The position numbers were made by a program, and so were the translations under genes. 64,000 bases of DNA from Chlorobium sp. Lineage in GTDB: Bacteria; Bacteroidota; Chlorobiia; Chlorobiales; Chlorobiaceae. This document shows, in pieces, positions 51,151-58,615 of this stretch. The notes below the pieces were generated by a model. The model was not told where the DNA came from and made no database searches. It saw nothing but the letters and a program-made list of their open reading frames with translations. The DNA is taken from the NCBI GenBank assembly GCA_028277485.1, contig JANQGE010000045.1, forward strand, positions 3,417 to 67,416. Reading direction: 5' to 3'. Every line of letters begins with the position of its first letter. Within the stretch, counting starts at the first letter, position 1.

Positions 51151-51826
51151 GCAGGCGCAAAAATTCACTTCGTGTCGATTGAGAGGACAGAAACTCGCCC
51201 GACATGGCGGATGTTGTCGTGACTGAATTCTGTTTTTCCACACCCCTCATGACCATACACATGTGCTTTGCTTCAATCACGACAGCCACGCCTCTCGGGT
51301 TCAGTACCTTCTGGATAACATCCCGTACCTGCTGCGTGAGGCGTTCCTGTACCTGCAGGCGGCGGGCGTACACCTCGGTCACTCGCGCAAGCTTTGAGAG
51401 GCCGACGATTTTTCCGTCGGGGATATAAGCTACATGGGCTTTGCCGAAGAACGGCAGCATGTGGTGCTCGCACATTGAAAAAAGCTCGATGTCCTTGACC
51501 AGCACCATCTCATCATAGGATTCGGTGAAGACGGCTTTTTTCAGCATCTCTTCAGGATCCTGACGGTACCCTTTGGTAAGAAAGCGCATCGCCCATGCAA
51601 CTCTTTCCGGTGTTTTCAGAAGGCCTTCCCGTTCAGGGTCTTCACCTATGCCCTCGAGCATATTGTGAACGGCATTGGACATTTTGACAATGACACCCGG
51701 ATCAGTGTCGCGGATATCATCAAAACATTCATCATCAGCGCATATACTGGAACTGGAAAATGCAAAAGGGTTACTCACCAAGGTAGCTGACAGAGTTTTT
51801 TCTTGTTTCATGGATTTTGACTTCAT
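51140..51826 (-). CDS. folE: GTP cyclohydrolase I
   Basis: Converts GTP to 7,8-dihydroneopterin triphosphate, the entry to folate and other pterins. The 228 residues contain the zinc and active-site motifs: MCEHHMLPFFGKAHVAYIP, RLQVQERLT and the Cys in AKHMCMVMRGV. The first 40 residues are variable. ATG 51826 and ATG 51811 (MKQEKT) are both possible starts; either overlaps the upstream PTPS-like gene by about 40-56 bp, so the two are coupled. Confidence 0.96.
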   Translation of the reverse strand: MKSKSMKQEKTLSATLVSNPFAFSSSSICADDECFDDIRDTDPGVIVKMSNAVHNMLEGIGEDPEREGLLKTPERVAWAMRFLTKGYRQDPEEMLKKAVFTESYDEMVLVKDIELFSMCEHHMLPFFGKAHVAYIPDGKIVGLSKLARVTEVYARRLQVQERLTQQVRDVIQKVLNPRGVAVVIEAKHMCMVMRGVEKQNSVTTTSAMSGEFLSSQSTRSEFLRLLNR

Positions 51827-52220
51827 GAAGGGTTATCTCTTTGTTGATGTAGTGTTGTAATGCGTCGGTTAAAATGTCCCACACAATAACGGCAAGTATC
51901 TCTGTGCTCGGAACCGTGTCTCTGAGTTCCTTGACATCGAAGTTGAGGTGTTTGTGATCGAACCGTGTCGTTATTTCCTGTTCGAGGATCTTCTTCAGCT
52001 CTTTCATGTCGAGCAGAAACCCGGTGGCGCGATCGACAATTCCGCTTACGGTGATTTCCAGCTCGTAATTATGCCCGTGACCATGAGCATTGCCGCACTT
52101 TCCATAGATTTCCCTGTTTTGATCGTCCGAAAAGTCAGGATTATGCAACCGATGCGCGGCGTTAAACTCGACAGTACGCGTGACATAAACTTTTCTGGGT
52201 TTCTTCAGGACATCATTCAT
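51771..52220 (-). CDS. 6-pyruvoyltetrahydropterin synthase / QueD family protein
   Basis: Acts on dihydroneopterin triphosphate, giving either 6-pyruvoyltetrahydropterin (biopterin route) or 6-carboxytetrahydropterin (queuosine route). The 149 residues keep the zinc His ligands (NAAHRL and HGHGHNYELE), the Cys in GKCGNAHGHG and the final KIHET. I begin at ATG 52220 (MNDVLKKPRK) since the 20 codons upstream look unconserved. Green sulfur bacteria make a glycosylated biopterin, from general knowledge, so with folE next door a biopterin role is plausible; queuosine synthesis remains possible. Confidence 0.85.
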   Translation of the reverse strand: MNDVLKKPRKVYVTRTVEFNAAHRLHNPDFSDDQNREIYGKCGNAHGHGHNYELEITVSGIVDRATGFLLDMKELKKILEQEITTRFDHKHLNFDVKELRDTVPSTEILAVIVWDILTDALQHYINKEITLHEVKIHETRKNSVSYLGE

Positions 52221-52379
52221 AAGGTATAGGAAGTGCGGTAATATATATCGGGGGTTGTAAAAAGAGTTGCCAGAAGACAAGTGAATACACGATATGCAAG
52301 ATGATTTACCGAAAGTTAACTTTTACTCCGGTCAATAAGTTTCAGATGCCCGAAATCCGGTTGCCCGGAAAATCGGCAG

Positions 52380-52390
52380 ATAGAGGTGCC
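52380..52390 (+). repeat. MITE-like repeat end fragment
   Basis: ATAGAGGTGCC matches the right end of the element. It is short enough to be chance, but lies in the repeat-rich part of the window. Confidence 0.35.
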
Positions 52391-52497
52391 TTATAGTCCT
52401 CAGCAGATTGGATGCATATTGTGTCGGGAATGAATTTCCCGAAAAAAGCATTATACACTCAAACCTCAACCGTTTTGCCACGTAACTCTATACCATT

Positions 52498-52809
52498 ATG
52501 GCTAAAAAATCATTTGACCAGCTTGTACGGGAAAGCGAAAAACCGGTTTTTGTGGATTTTTGGGCTGCCTGGTGTGCACCCTGCAATTCCGTTGCACCTT
52601 CTATTAAACGGCTCGCGGAAGAGTTTCATGGAAAGATGACCGTTGTTAAGATCAATGTTGACGAACAGCCGGAGGTAGCCGCTAAATATCAGGTGCAGGG
52701 TATCCCGGCCCTGATGCTTTTTGACAGAGGTATGATCAAGTGGCAGGCTACGGGAGTTTTGCCTTACGAGAACATCAGGGGCGAGGTGCGTAAGGCCCTG
52801 GGATGGTAG
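52498..52809 (+). CDS. Thioredoxin
   Basis: A 103-residue cytoplasmic thioredoxin. The active site is FWAAWCAPCNSVAP (WCAPC rather than the classical WCGPC), with the conserved cis-Pro in QVQGIPALMLF. It stands alone. It could reduce Tpx, also encoded in the window, but thioredoxins are usually several per genome. Confidence 0.93.
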   Translation: MAKKSFDQLVRESEKPVFVDFWAAWCAPCNSVAPSIKRLAEEFHGKMTVVKINVDEQPEVAAKYQVQGIPALMLFDRGMIKWQATGVLPYENIRGEVRKALGW

Positions 52810-52886
52810 GGGGAAAGGTTTACAAAAACAGGTACGCTACAGGAGGGACACAGGAGTTGATGCGGAGGTGCTTCGGCAGAACTTGC

Positions 52887-52925
52887 GGGTACCTCAACTT
52901 GTTGCGCACCATGCTTTGTCGGGCG
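52887..52925 (+). repeat. MITE-like repeat, left-arm fragment
   Basis: GGGTACCTCAACTTG followed by TTGCGCACC matches the left arm. The right part is absent, and the fragment runs up to the 3' end of the SRPBCC gene. Confidence 0.65.
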
Positions 52926-52932
52926 GTCGGCC

Positions 52933-53415
52933 CTATGGGTTGGCTTGATTGCGTGCGAATTCTTTTTCAAGGTTTGCTATGTATTGGTCGACGATGCTTT
53001 CAAACTCCATCCTGATCAATGGAGAGAGAAGAAAGTCCAGGAAACCCGGCAAACTAACGGTGACAATACCTTTGGATTGCAATGCAGCCTTACATCCTTC
53101 ATGCATTGGCGTGACGTCCCATTTCCCCTCGACGATAGCGTTGCCGATTCCTTCAACAGGTGTCCAGGCAACTGTTTGCCGGTCTTTATCGAAAGTGTAT
53201 TTGCAGGCATAGATCGATTGCTGAAGCGTATGTTCTCCAATGCCGATGCGTTCCATTTCCCAGCGCCAGGTATTGTTGCCGAGATCGATCAGTTTCTCGA
53301 CCTTTGGGAAAAAGGAGCCTGATCGGGCAACGTTGGAAAGAAGCTCGAAAACCTTTTCGAGAGAGGCCGCTGTTTTAAGTGTGCGGTTGATGTTGATGGT
53401 GACGGTAAAGGGCAT
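52933..53415 (-). CDS. SRPBCC (START-like) domain protein
   Basis: A 160-residue small hydrophobic-ligand-binding fold (polyketide cyclase/CoxG-like): the pattern LEKVFELLSNVARSGSFFPKVEKL at the N-terminus and a long C-terminal helix (FLDFLLSPLIRMEFESIVDQ) are typical. The ligand is unknown. I begin at ATG 53415 (MPFTVTIN); the frame stays open another 32 codons, but these lie inside the adjacent MITE-like repeat. Confidence 0.75.
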   Translation of the reverse strand: MPFTVTININRTLKTAASLEKVFELLSNVARSGSFFPKVEKLIDLGNNTWRWEMERIGIGEHTLQQSIYACKYTFDKDRQTVAWTPVEGIGNAIVEGKWDVTPMHEGCKAALQSKGIVTVSLPGFLDFLLSPLIRMEFESIVDQYIANLEKEFARNQANP

Positions 53416-53432
53416 AAGCTTTGGGATATAAT

Positions 53433-53574
53433 GGACACCTCTATTAATTTGTTGCGCGACCCGAATACATCGTTGGTCGGTGCTCGAAATCCTCATGTAC
53501 TCTGTGTACACTCCGGTTTCTGCGCTCCGTCCGCCTTGTCTTCAGGTCGCTCACGACAATTTAGTAGAGGTGTC
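53433..53574 (+). repeat. MITE-like repeat, long form
   Basis: 142 bp. Ends GGACACCTCTATTAATTTG and CAATTTAGTAGAGGTGTC share the variant ACACCTCT/AGAGGTGT in place of GCACCTCT/AGAGGTGC, so both arms changed together. It lies between the divergent SRPBCC and ccoN genes. Confidence 0.9.
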
Positions 53575-53716
53575 ATAGTGAAGAGGCAGATCGCTTGACG
53601 GAAAATATGCAATTGTGCCCTGGATTTCCCAAGCCCTTACTATAAAATCAGTATATTTTCGGAGGTATATCGTGATCCAACCTGCTACCGTTTAACCTGA
53701 TCTTGGGGAGAGAGGC

Positions 53717-55120
53717 ATGAAGGAAAACAGTTATGATTACCAGATTGTGCGCGGGTTTACTTTTTCTGCGCTGTTCTGGCTGATTATCGGTTTGATTGTC
53801 GGGCTCTGGATAGCATTTCAAATGTTCAATCCGGCGCTCAATCTTACCCCATGGCTGAGTTTCGGACGCCTGCGAGTGGTTCACACCAACGGTCTAGGGC
53901 TGGGTTTCGGGCTTGCCGGGATTTTCGCCTGTTCTTACTACATGCTTCAGAAACTATCGCGGACTCCGCTTGTTTTTCCCCGCCTTGCCAAGGCACACCT
54001 CTATCTGTTTAACGTCATCATCGCCCTTGCCGCCCTCAGTCTTTTTGCCGGAATGAATACATCCAAAGAGTATGCCGAACTTGAGTGGCCTCTTGACATC
54101 GCCGTGGTTGTTATGTGGGTGATCTTTGCAATCAACGTTTTTGCGACCCTTGTCAAGCGTCAGGAAAAGCAGATGTACGTCTCTTTATGGTATATCATAG
54201 CCATGACGGTCACGATAGCCGTTTTATATATCGTCAACAACCTCGAAGTGCCGGTCAATCTGTTTAAATCCTATTCCGTTTATGCGGGGGTGAACGATGC
54301 CAACGTACAATGGTGGTATGGTCACAACATCGTTGGTTTTATCTTTACCGTGCCGATCCTGGCGATGTTTTACTACTTCCTGCCGGTGTCTACAGGGCTG
54401 CCTTTGTTCAGCCACCGGTTATCGATTATTTCGTTCTGGTCGCTTATCTTCGCTTATCTCTGGACAGGCGCGCATCACCTTATGCTGACTCCACTGCCTG
54501 AATGGATACAGACCGTCGGTATTGCGTTCAGCATTTTCCTTATCGCTCCTTCCTGGGGTTCCGTGATTAACGGTTATTATACGTTGCGCGGGAACTGGGA
54601 GCAGATGCGTTCCAACTACCTTGTGAAGTTCTTCATTCTCGGTATTACGTTTTACGGCTTGCAGACCATACAGGGGCCTACGCAAGGTCTGAGGACGCTG
54701 ACCTCTTTTTTCCATTACACTGACTGGGTTATCGGTCATGTGCATATGGGAACCATGGGCTGGGTAACCATGACCATTTCGGCGGCTTTCTACTACATGA
54801 TCCCGAAAATCACCGGAACCGGGCTGTACAGCATCAGGATCGCCAATGTTCATTTCTGGCTGATCCTCGTGGGGCAGCTTGTCTGGACGGTTACCATGTG
54901 GATCGGCGGTATACAGCAGGGTGCCATGTGGAAAGCCACCGATCCCGATGGTTCACTGACATACAATTTCCTCGATTCGATTGCGTCGCTCTATCCCTAC
55001 TATAAAATCAGGTTTGCTGCGGGCATCGTGTACTTTGCAGGGATTATTCTGTTTGCATGGAACCTCGTTATGACGATAAGAAAGTCACAGGAAGTCAAAA
55101 ACCAACCTCTGAACAGGTAA
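53717..55120 (+). CDS. ccoN: Cytochrome cbb3 oxidase subunit I
   Basis: Catalytic heme-copper subunit that reduces oxygen to water. The 467 residues have about 12 helices and the metal ligands: RVVHTNGLGLGFG (low-spin heme), WWYGHNIVGF (CuB His), WTGAHHLM (two CuB His) and DWVIGHVHMGTMGW (heme ligands). GGGGAGAGAG precedes the ATG. Head of a cco operon reaching 62188. It needs copper and the assembly genes that follow. Confidence 0.97.
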   Translation: MKENSYDYQIVRGFTFSALFWLIIGLIVGLWIAFQMFNPALNLTPWLSFGRLRVVHTNGLGLGFGLAGIFACSYYMLQKLSRTPLVFPRLAKAHLYLFNVIIALAALSLFAGMNTSKEYAELEWPLDIAVVVMWVIFAINVFATLVKRQEKQMYVSLWYIIAMTVTIAVLYIVNNLEVPVNLFKSYSVYAGVNDANVQWWYGHNIVGFIFTVPILAMFYYFLPVSTGLPLFSHRLSIISFWSLIFAYLWTGAHHLMLTPLPEWIQTVGIAFSIFLIAPSWGSVINGYYTLRGNWEQMRSNYLVKFFILGITFYGLQTIQGPTQGLRTLTSFFHYTDWVIGHVHMGTMGWVTMTISAAFYYMIPKITGTGLYSIRIANVHFWLILVGQLVWTVTMWIGGIQQGAMWKATDPDGSLTYNFLDSIASLYPYYKIRFAAGIVYFAGIILFAWNLVMTIRKSQEVKNQPLNR

Positions 55121-55134
55121 ATGGAGGCAGGCAT

Positions 55135-55806
55135 ATGGGTGTGTATTCAAAACCGGTTGTTTTTGCCATTCTTTCGGCGGTTGTCATTCTCATAGGCACG
55201 GTGGTCACGGTATTTATACCGATGCTGATGCCATCCACGCAGCCGGTGAGCGACTACGTCAAGCCTTATACGGTTGTTGAGCTGGAGGGCAGGGACATCT
55301 ATATCCGTGAAGGATGTAACAATTGCCATACGCAGACCGTCCGGCCGTTGAGAACCGAGGTATTGCGATACGGAGAGTACTCGAAACCTGAGGAATTTGC
55401 ATATGACAGGCCTTTTCTCTGGGGGTCGAGACGTACCGGTCCCGATCTGAACAGGGTGGGAGGGAAGTATCCCGATTCATGGCACTACAAGCATATGAAG
55501 AGCCCGCAAAGCATGTTCGATAAATCAAATATGCCTCCTTATGGATGGATGGCCGAAAACAGGTTGGATACCCGCTATTCGAAGAAAAAAATCTCGATTC
55601 TCGGGTATGGATATACTGAAGAGGAAGTTGAAAGACAGATAGCCGGGTACAAAGCCAGAGTCACCAGCCCGTCATATGATTCAAAAGAGGCAAGGAATGA
55701 GGTAACGCCGGAAGAGCTTCGAAATGAGCTGACCGAGATGGATGCTGTCATAGCGTATTTGCAGAAGCTTGGCCGGGATGTAAAAAATATGGAGGCCGAA
55801 GAGTGA
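55135..55806 (+). CDS. ccoO: Cytochrome cbb3 oxidase subunit II (mono-heme c)
   Basis: Membrane-anchored c-type cytochrome that passes electrons to CcoN. The 223 residues have one N-terminal helix and a single heme site, EGCNNCHTQTVRPL, with a Met ligand expected in SNMPPYGWM. I take ATG 55135 (GGAGGCAGGC upstream) as start; the frame is open 78 bp further back, into ccoN. It overlaps the next small gene by 4 bp (GTGA). Confidence 0.95.
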   Translation: MGVYSKPVVFAILSAVVILIGTVVTVFIPMLMPSTQPVSDYVKPYTVVELEGRDIYIREGCNNCHTQTVRPLRTEVLRYGEYSKPEEFAYDRPFLWGSRRTGPDLNRVGGKYPDSWHYKHMKSPQSMFDKSNMPPYGWMAENRLDTRYSKKKISILGYGYTEEEVERQIAGYKARVTSPSYDSKEARNEVTPEELRNELTEMDAVIAYLQKLGRDVKNMEAEE

Positions 55807-55952
55807 ATTTTGCAGTATGGGCATATATTCTTTTTACGTTTTCACTGGTTGTTGTTTTTGTGTTCATCATTTTCCATTACTATAATCCACGGCGTAAGAA
55901 AGAAGTCGAGGCTCCGAAACACAGAATGCTGGATGATGATGAGGGCCGCTAA
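55803..55952 (+). CDS. ccoQ: Cytochrome cbb3 oxidase small subunit CcoQ
   Basis: A 49-residue protein with one membrane helix (about 4-26) followed by HYYNPRRKKEVEAPKHRM and an acidic end LDDDEGR. Size, position between ccoO and ccoP and the basic patch after the helix fit CcoQ, a stabilising subunit. The GTG start overlaps the ccoO stop. Its tail is strikingly like that of CcoS at 61298 (EAPKYRMLDD). Confidence 0.82.
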   Translation: MNFAVWAYILFTFSLVVVFVFIIFHYYNPRRKKEVEAPKHRMLDDDEGR

Positions 55953-55972
55953 AATCAACACAGGAGGGTTCC

Positions 55973-56437
55973 ATGAACGATCATGACAATCCGACGGAAA
56001 GCAATAATAAAGTGCCCAAGGGCATGGCTGCTTTTTTTGTTTTGTGCATTGTTTTTGTTGTCGGCTATGTTGTCCTCTACACCCCGGCAATTTCCGGATG
56101 GTCGTACTACAAGATTTTCGAGAAAGAAATGGCCGATGCACAAGCGGTTGCTTCAAGTGAGGGTGAGGGAGAGAAACAATCATACAGCGGGGATGAGGCG
56201 GCAATAGCCGAAGGAGCTGAAATCTATGCTTCAAGCTGTGCTGTATGCCACAAAGCAGATGGAACAGGAGGGATAGGGAGCGATCTTACTGCCGAGCTGA
56301 AGTTCGGGGCAACTCCCGAAGATATCTATGAGTCCGTAGCAGATGGAAGGGAAGGCGGCATGCCGCCCTTCAAGCAGCAGCTCAGCGAGACGAAGATTTT
56401 AAAGGTGATCGCCTTTATGGAAACGCTCCGAAAATAA
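55973..56437 (+). CDS. ccoP: Cytochrome cbb3 oxidase subunit III, mono-heme CcoP-like
   Basis: A 154-residue membrane-anchored cytochrome c: one helix (about 18-38) and a single c-heme domain (YASSCAVCHKADGTGGIG, with a Met ligand likely in GGMPPFKQQL). Typical CcoP is about 300 residues with two hemes; here only one CxxCH is present and nothing suggests a frameshift, so it is a short natural form. A GGAGGG ribosome-binding site precedes ATG. The stop codon is followed after one base by a MITE-like repeat. Confidence 0.9.
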   Translation: MNDHDNPTESNNKVPKGMAAFFVLCIVFVVGYVVLYTPAISGWSYYKIFEKEMADAQAVASSEGEGEKQSYSGDEAAIAEGAEIYASSCAVCHKADGTGGIGSDLTAELKFGATPEDIYESVADGREGGMPPFKQQLSETKILKVIAFMETLRK

Positions 56438-56438
56438 A

Positions 56439-56580
56439 GGGCACCTCTATTTATTGTCATGAGCGGTTCAAGTGCAAGGCGAACGGAGCGCAGAAACCGG
56501 AGTGTACACAGAGTACATGAGGATTTCGAGCACTGATCAACGATGCAATTGAAGCGCGGAATAAATAAATCGAGGTGCCC
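56439..56580 (-). repeat. MITE-like repeat, long form, with flanking TAAA
   Basis: 142 bp in inverted orientation between ccoP and ccoG. TAAA lies on both sides (56435-56438 and 56581-56584), a likely 4-bp target duplication. The right end carries GAGGTG 8 nt before the GTG start of ccoG. It belongs to the variant shared with 3730-3802. Confidence 0.92.
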
Positions 56581-56585
56581 TAAAG

Positions 56586-57698
56586 GTGGAGCATTTGTGG
56601 CGTAGATTTAGAAGAGCGGCGGGGCTCTTGCAAGCCTTGCTGATTACCGGCCTGCCTTTTTTTGTCATCAATGGACAAAGTGCCCTGCGGTTCGACATCC
56701 CTGGACTCAAGCTTTATTTTTTCGGCTCGGTCATCTGGATAAAAGAATTGTATCTGATTCTTTTCGCTGTCCTTTTTTTCCTTCTGCTCATCACTTCAAT
56801 AACGGCTGTCTTCGGTCGTGTCTGGTGCGGCTGGCTCTGTCCGCAAACCGTATTGCTCGATCTTTCTGAGGGTATCGCAAAGCGCTTTGACGGGTTGTCC
56901 GGAAAATCTGTCGAGCGCATTGTTTTGATTCCTTTTTCAGCACTTGTTTCACTCACCATACTCTGGTACTTCGTGCCTCCGCTGCAAACCTTGCAGATGC
57001 TCTTTACATCCGGCACTGTTACCGGCTTTTTTCTGGTTCAGTGGGCGGTGATCTACGCTGAGCTGGCCTTCATGGGGCGGAAGTTCTGCACAACAGTTTG
57101 TCCCTATGCAATGATGCAGAACGCACTCTTTGACGAAGATACCCTGGTCATCGAGTACGACAAATCACGTGACGCCGAGTGCATGAAGTGTCACGACTGC
57201 GTGAAGGTGTGTCCGGTGAACATCGATATAAAAGAGGGGCTGCAAACCGACTGTATAGCTTGCGCTGAATGTATAGATGCCTGTACCGCGGTTACGGAAC
57301 AAGGAAGCATGAAACCTTTTCCCGGCTATAAAGGAAAGCCTCTCCGCCCAAAGTCTTTCTGGCTGGGCGGAGCGACCTTGGCGGCTGGTGTGATTCTCGC
57401 TGTCATGGTTTACTTGAGGCCGGATGTGACGTTTTTAATCACGAGAGACCCTGAGCAGCTTCCGCAGGGGATCAACCGCTACTCCTGGTCTCTCTACAAC
57501 AACACCGGTAAGCTGCAATCATTTGAACTTTCCGTTGATGGTGACTTTATTATCATTGGCGAAACAGCATTGTTGCTGGAGCCTTATTCGTTTAAAAAAG
57601 GAAAGGTGCTCGTGTGGTCGCAGGGCGGAGAGGATGTTGTGGTTTTCACTCTGGAGGGAGATGGACTGAAAATTGAAAAACGGGCCGGATTTCTTTAG
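56586..57698 (+). CDS. ccoG: Cytochrome oxidase maturation protein CcoG (ferredoxin-type)
   Basis: Membrane iron-sulfur protein, thought to reduce copper for cbb3 assembly. The 370 residues have helices in the first 180, GRVWCGWLCPQTV with conserved Cys, a two-cluster ferredoxin region (CMKCHDCVKVCPVNIDI, CIACAECIDACT) and a C-terminal Ig-like domain. It lacks roughly 25 N-terminal residues and parts of the C-terminus compared with longer homologues. GTG 56586 is only 6 bp past a MITE-like repeat. Confidence 0.95.
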   Translation: MEHLWRRFRRAAGLLQALLITGLPFFVINGQSALRFDIPGLKLYFFGSVIWIKELYLILFAVLFFLLLITSITAVFGRVWCGWLCPQTVLLDLSEGIAKRFDGLSGKSVERIVLIPFSALVSLTILWYFVPPLQTLQMLFTSGTVTGFFLVQWAVIYAELAFMGRKFCTTVCPYAMMQNALFDEDTLVIEYDKSRDAECMKCHDCVKVCPVNIDIKEGLQTDCIACAECIDACTAVTEQGSMKPFPGYKGKPLRPKSFWLGGATLAAGVILAVMVYLRPDVTFLITRDPEQLPQGINRYSWSLYNNTGKLQSFELSVDGDFIIIGETALLLEPYSFKKGKVLVWSQGGEDVVVFTLEGDGLKIEKRAGFL

Positions 57699-57714
57699 GA
57701 TGTTGGAAAAGAAC

Positions 57715-57732
57715 CAATTAATAGAGGTGCCC
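57715..57732 (+). repeat. MITE-like repeat end fragment
   Basis: CAATTAATAGAGGTGCCC, an 18-bp match to the right end of the element, between ccoG and ccoH. Confidence 0.7.
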
Positions 57733-57764
57733 TTTAGTGCTGTTTTAACATACTCGTTACGTTC

Positions 57765-58202
57765 ATGAAAATATTTCTCTACGGTCTGTACGCAGTGTTT
57801 CTGTTCGCCATGGGGACGGGATTTTATTTCGCGTTCAGGGGATTTGAAGGACTTGTCGAGGAGAACTATTATGAAAAGGCTTCTGGTTATTTTAGAACCA
57901 AGGCTATCGAGGATTCCCTCGGCTTGGAAATCATTCTTCCCGATTCGTTAAGAAAAGGAAACAATGCTGTTGAGGTTGCTGTTCTTGTGCAGGGCAAACC
58001 TCTTCGGCAGGCGCAGGTGAATTTCTTTACGGGAAATGTTTCAGAGCGCCGGTATGATGCGCAGCACGATATGGTCGAACGTTCTCCCGGAGTTTACGCG
58101 GCAGAAGTTCCTGTTCCTTTTTCCGGTACCTGGCTTATGAAGGTTGAGGTGGCAACCGAAACGATCAAAACGAACAGGAAGTGGTTTGCGAAAATAGAAT
58201 GA
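57765..58202 (+). CDS. ccoH: Cytochrome oxidase maturation protein CcoH (FixH)
   Basis: A 145-residue protein with one N-terminal helix (about 4-24) and a periplasmic beta-sandwich domain, the plan of FixH/CcoH. EGLVEENYYEKASGY is the characteristic segment after the helix. It is needed for cbb3 assembly in other bacteria. Its stop overlaps the start of the next gene. Confidence 0.9.
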   Translation: MKIFLYGLYAVFLFAMGTGFYFAFRGFEGLVEENYYEKASGYFRTKAIEDSLGLEIILPDSLRKGNNAVEVAVLVQGKPLRQAQVNFFTGNVSERRYDAQHDMVERSPGVYAAEVPVPFSGTWLMKVEVATETIKTNRKWFAKIE

Positions 58203-58615
58203 TCGGTTTATTTCTTTCGCTTTGTATGGTGTTTTTTATAAATGCGTGTTCTTCCGGATCGGAAATACAAGCCGATTGTGACCCTCATGCGGGTCCCTGC
58301 ATGAAAACGTCCGGTCCTTACACGGTTACACTTGACATCAGTCCAAAACCGGTGCGGCACATGCAGGAGCTCTTGTTCGAGGCCTCGGTTTCCGGTGGTT
58401 CTCCCTTGTTTTCAGCCGATACGCTTCTGCTCGATCTTTCAATGCCCGGCATGGAGATGGGGAAAAACGAGGTTACCCTCCGCAAAGCTGCGGAAAACCT
58501 TTACCGCGGAACAGGTGTTATCGTAAAATGCCCGAGCGGCAGGACACTGTGGAGGGCGACCCTTTCGATTTCCGAAACCCTCAAGCCCTCGTTCACCTTT
58601 AATGTCAGAGAATGA
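58199..58615 (+). CDS. Small lipoprotein with FixH/YtkA-like domain
   Basis: A 138-residue predicted lipoprotein (signal ending INAC, Cys about residue 17). The body resembles a YtkA/FixH-like beta-sandwich; MPGMEMGKNEV is the Met-rich element typical of that fold and could bind copper. It is not a standard cco gene, but its overlaps with ccoH (4 bp) and ccoI (14 bp) place it firmly in the operon. A role in copper handling is inferred. I start at ATG 58199 to include the lipoprotein signal. Confidence 0.75.
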   Translation: MIGLFLSLCMVFFINACSSGSEIQADCDPHAGPCMKTSGPYTVTLDISPKPVRHMQELLFEASVSGGSPLFSADTLLLDLSMPGMEMGKNEVTLRKAAENLYRGTGVIVKCPSGRTLWRATLSISETLKPSFTFNVRE

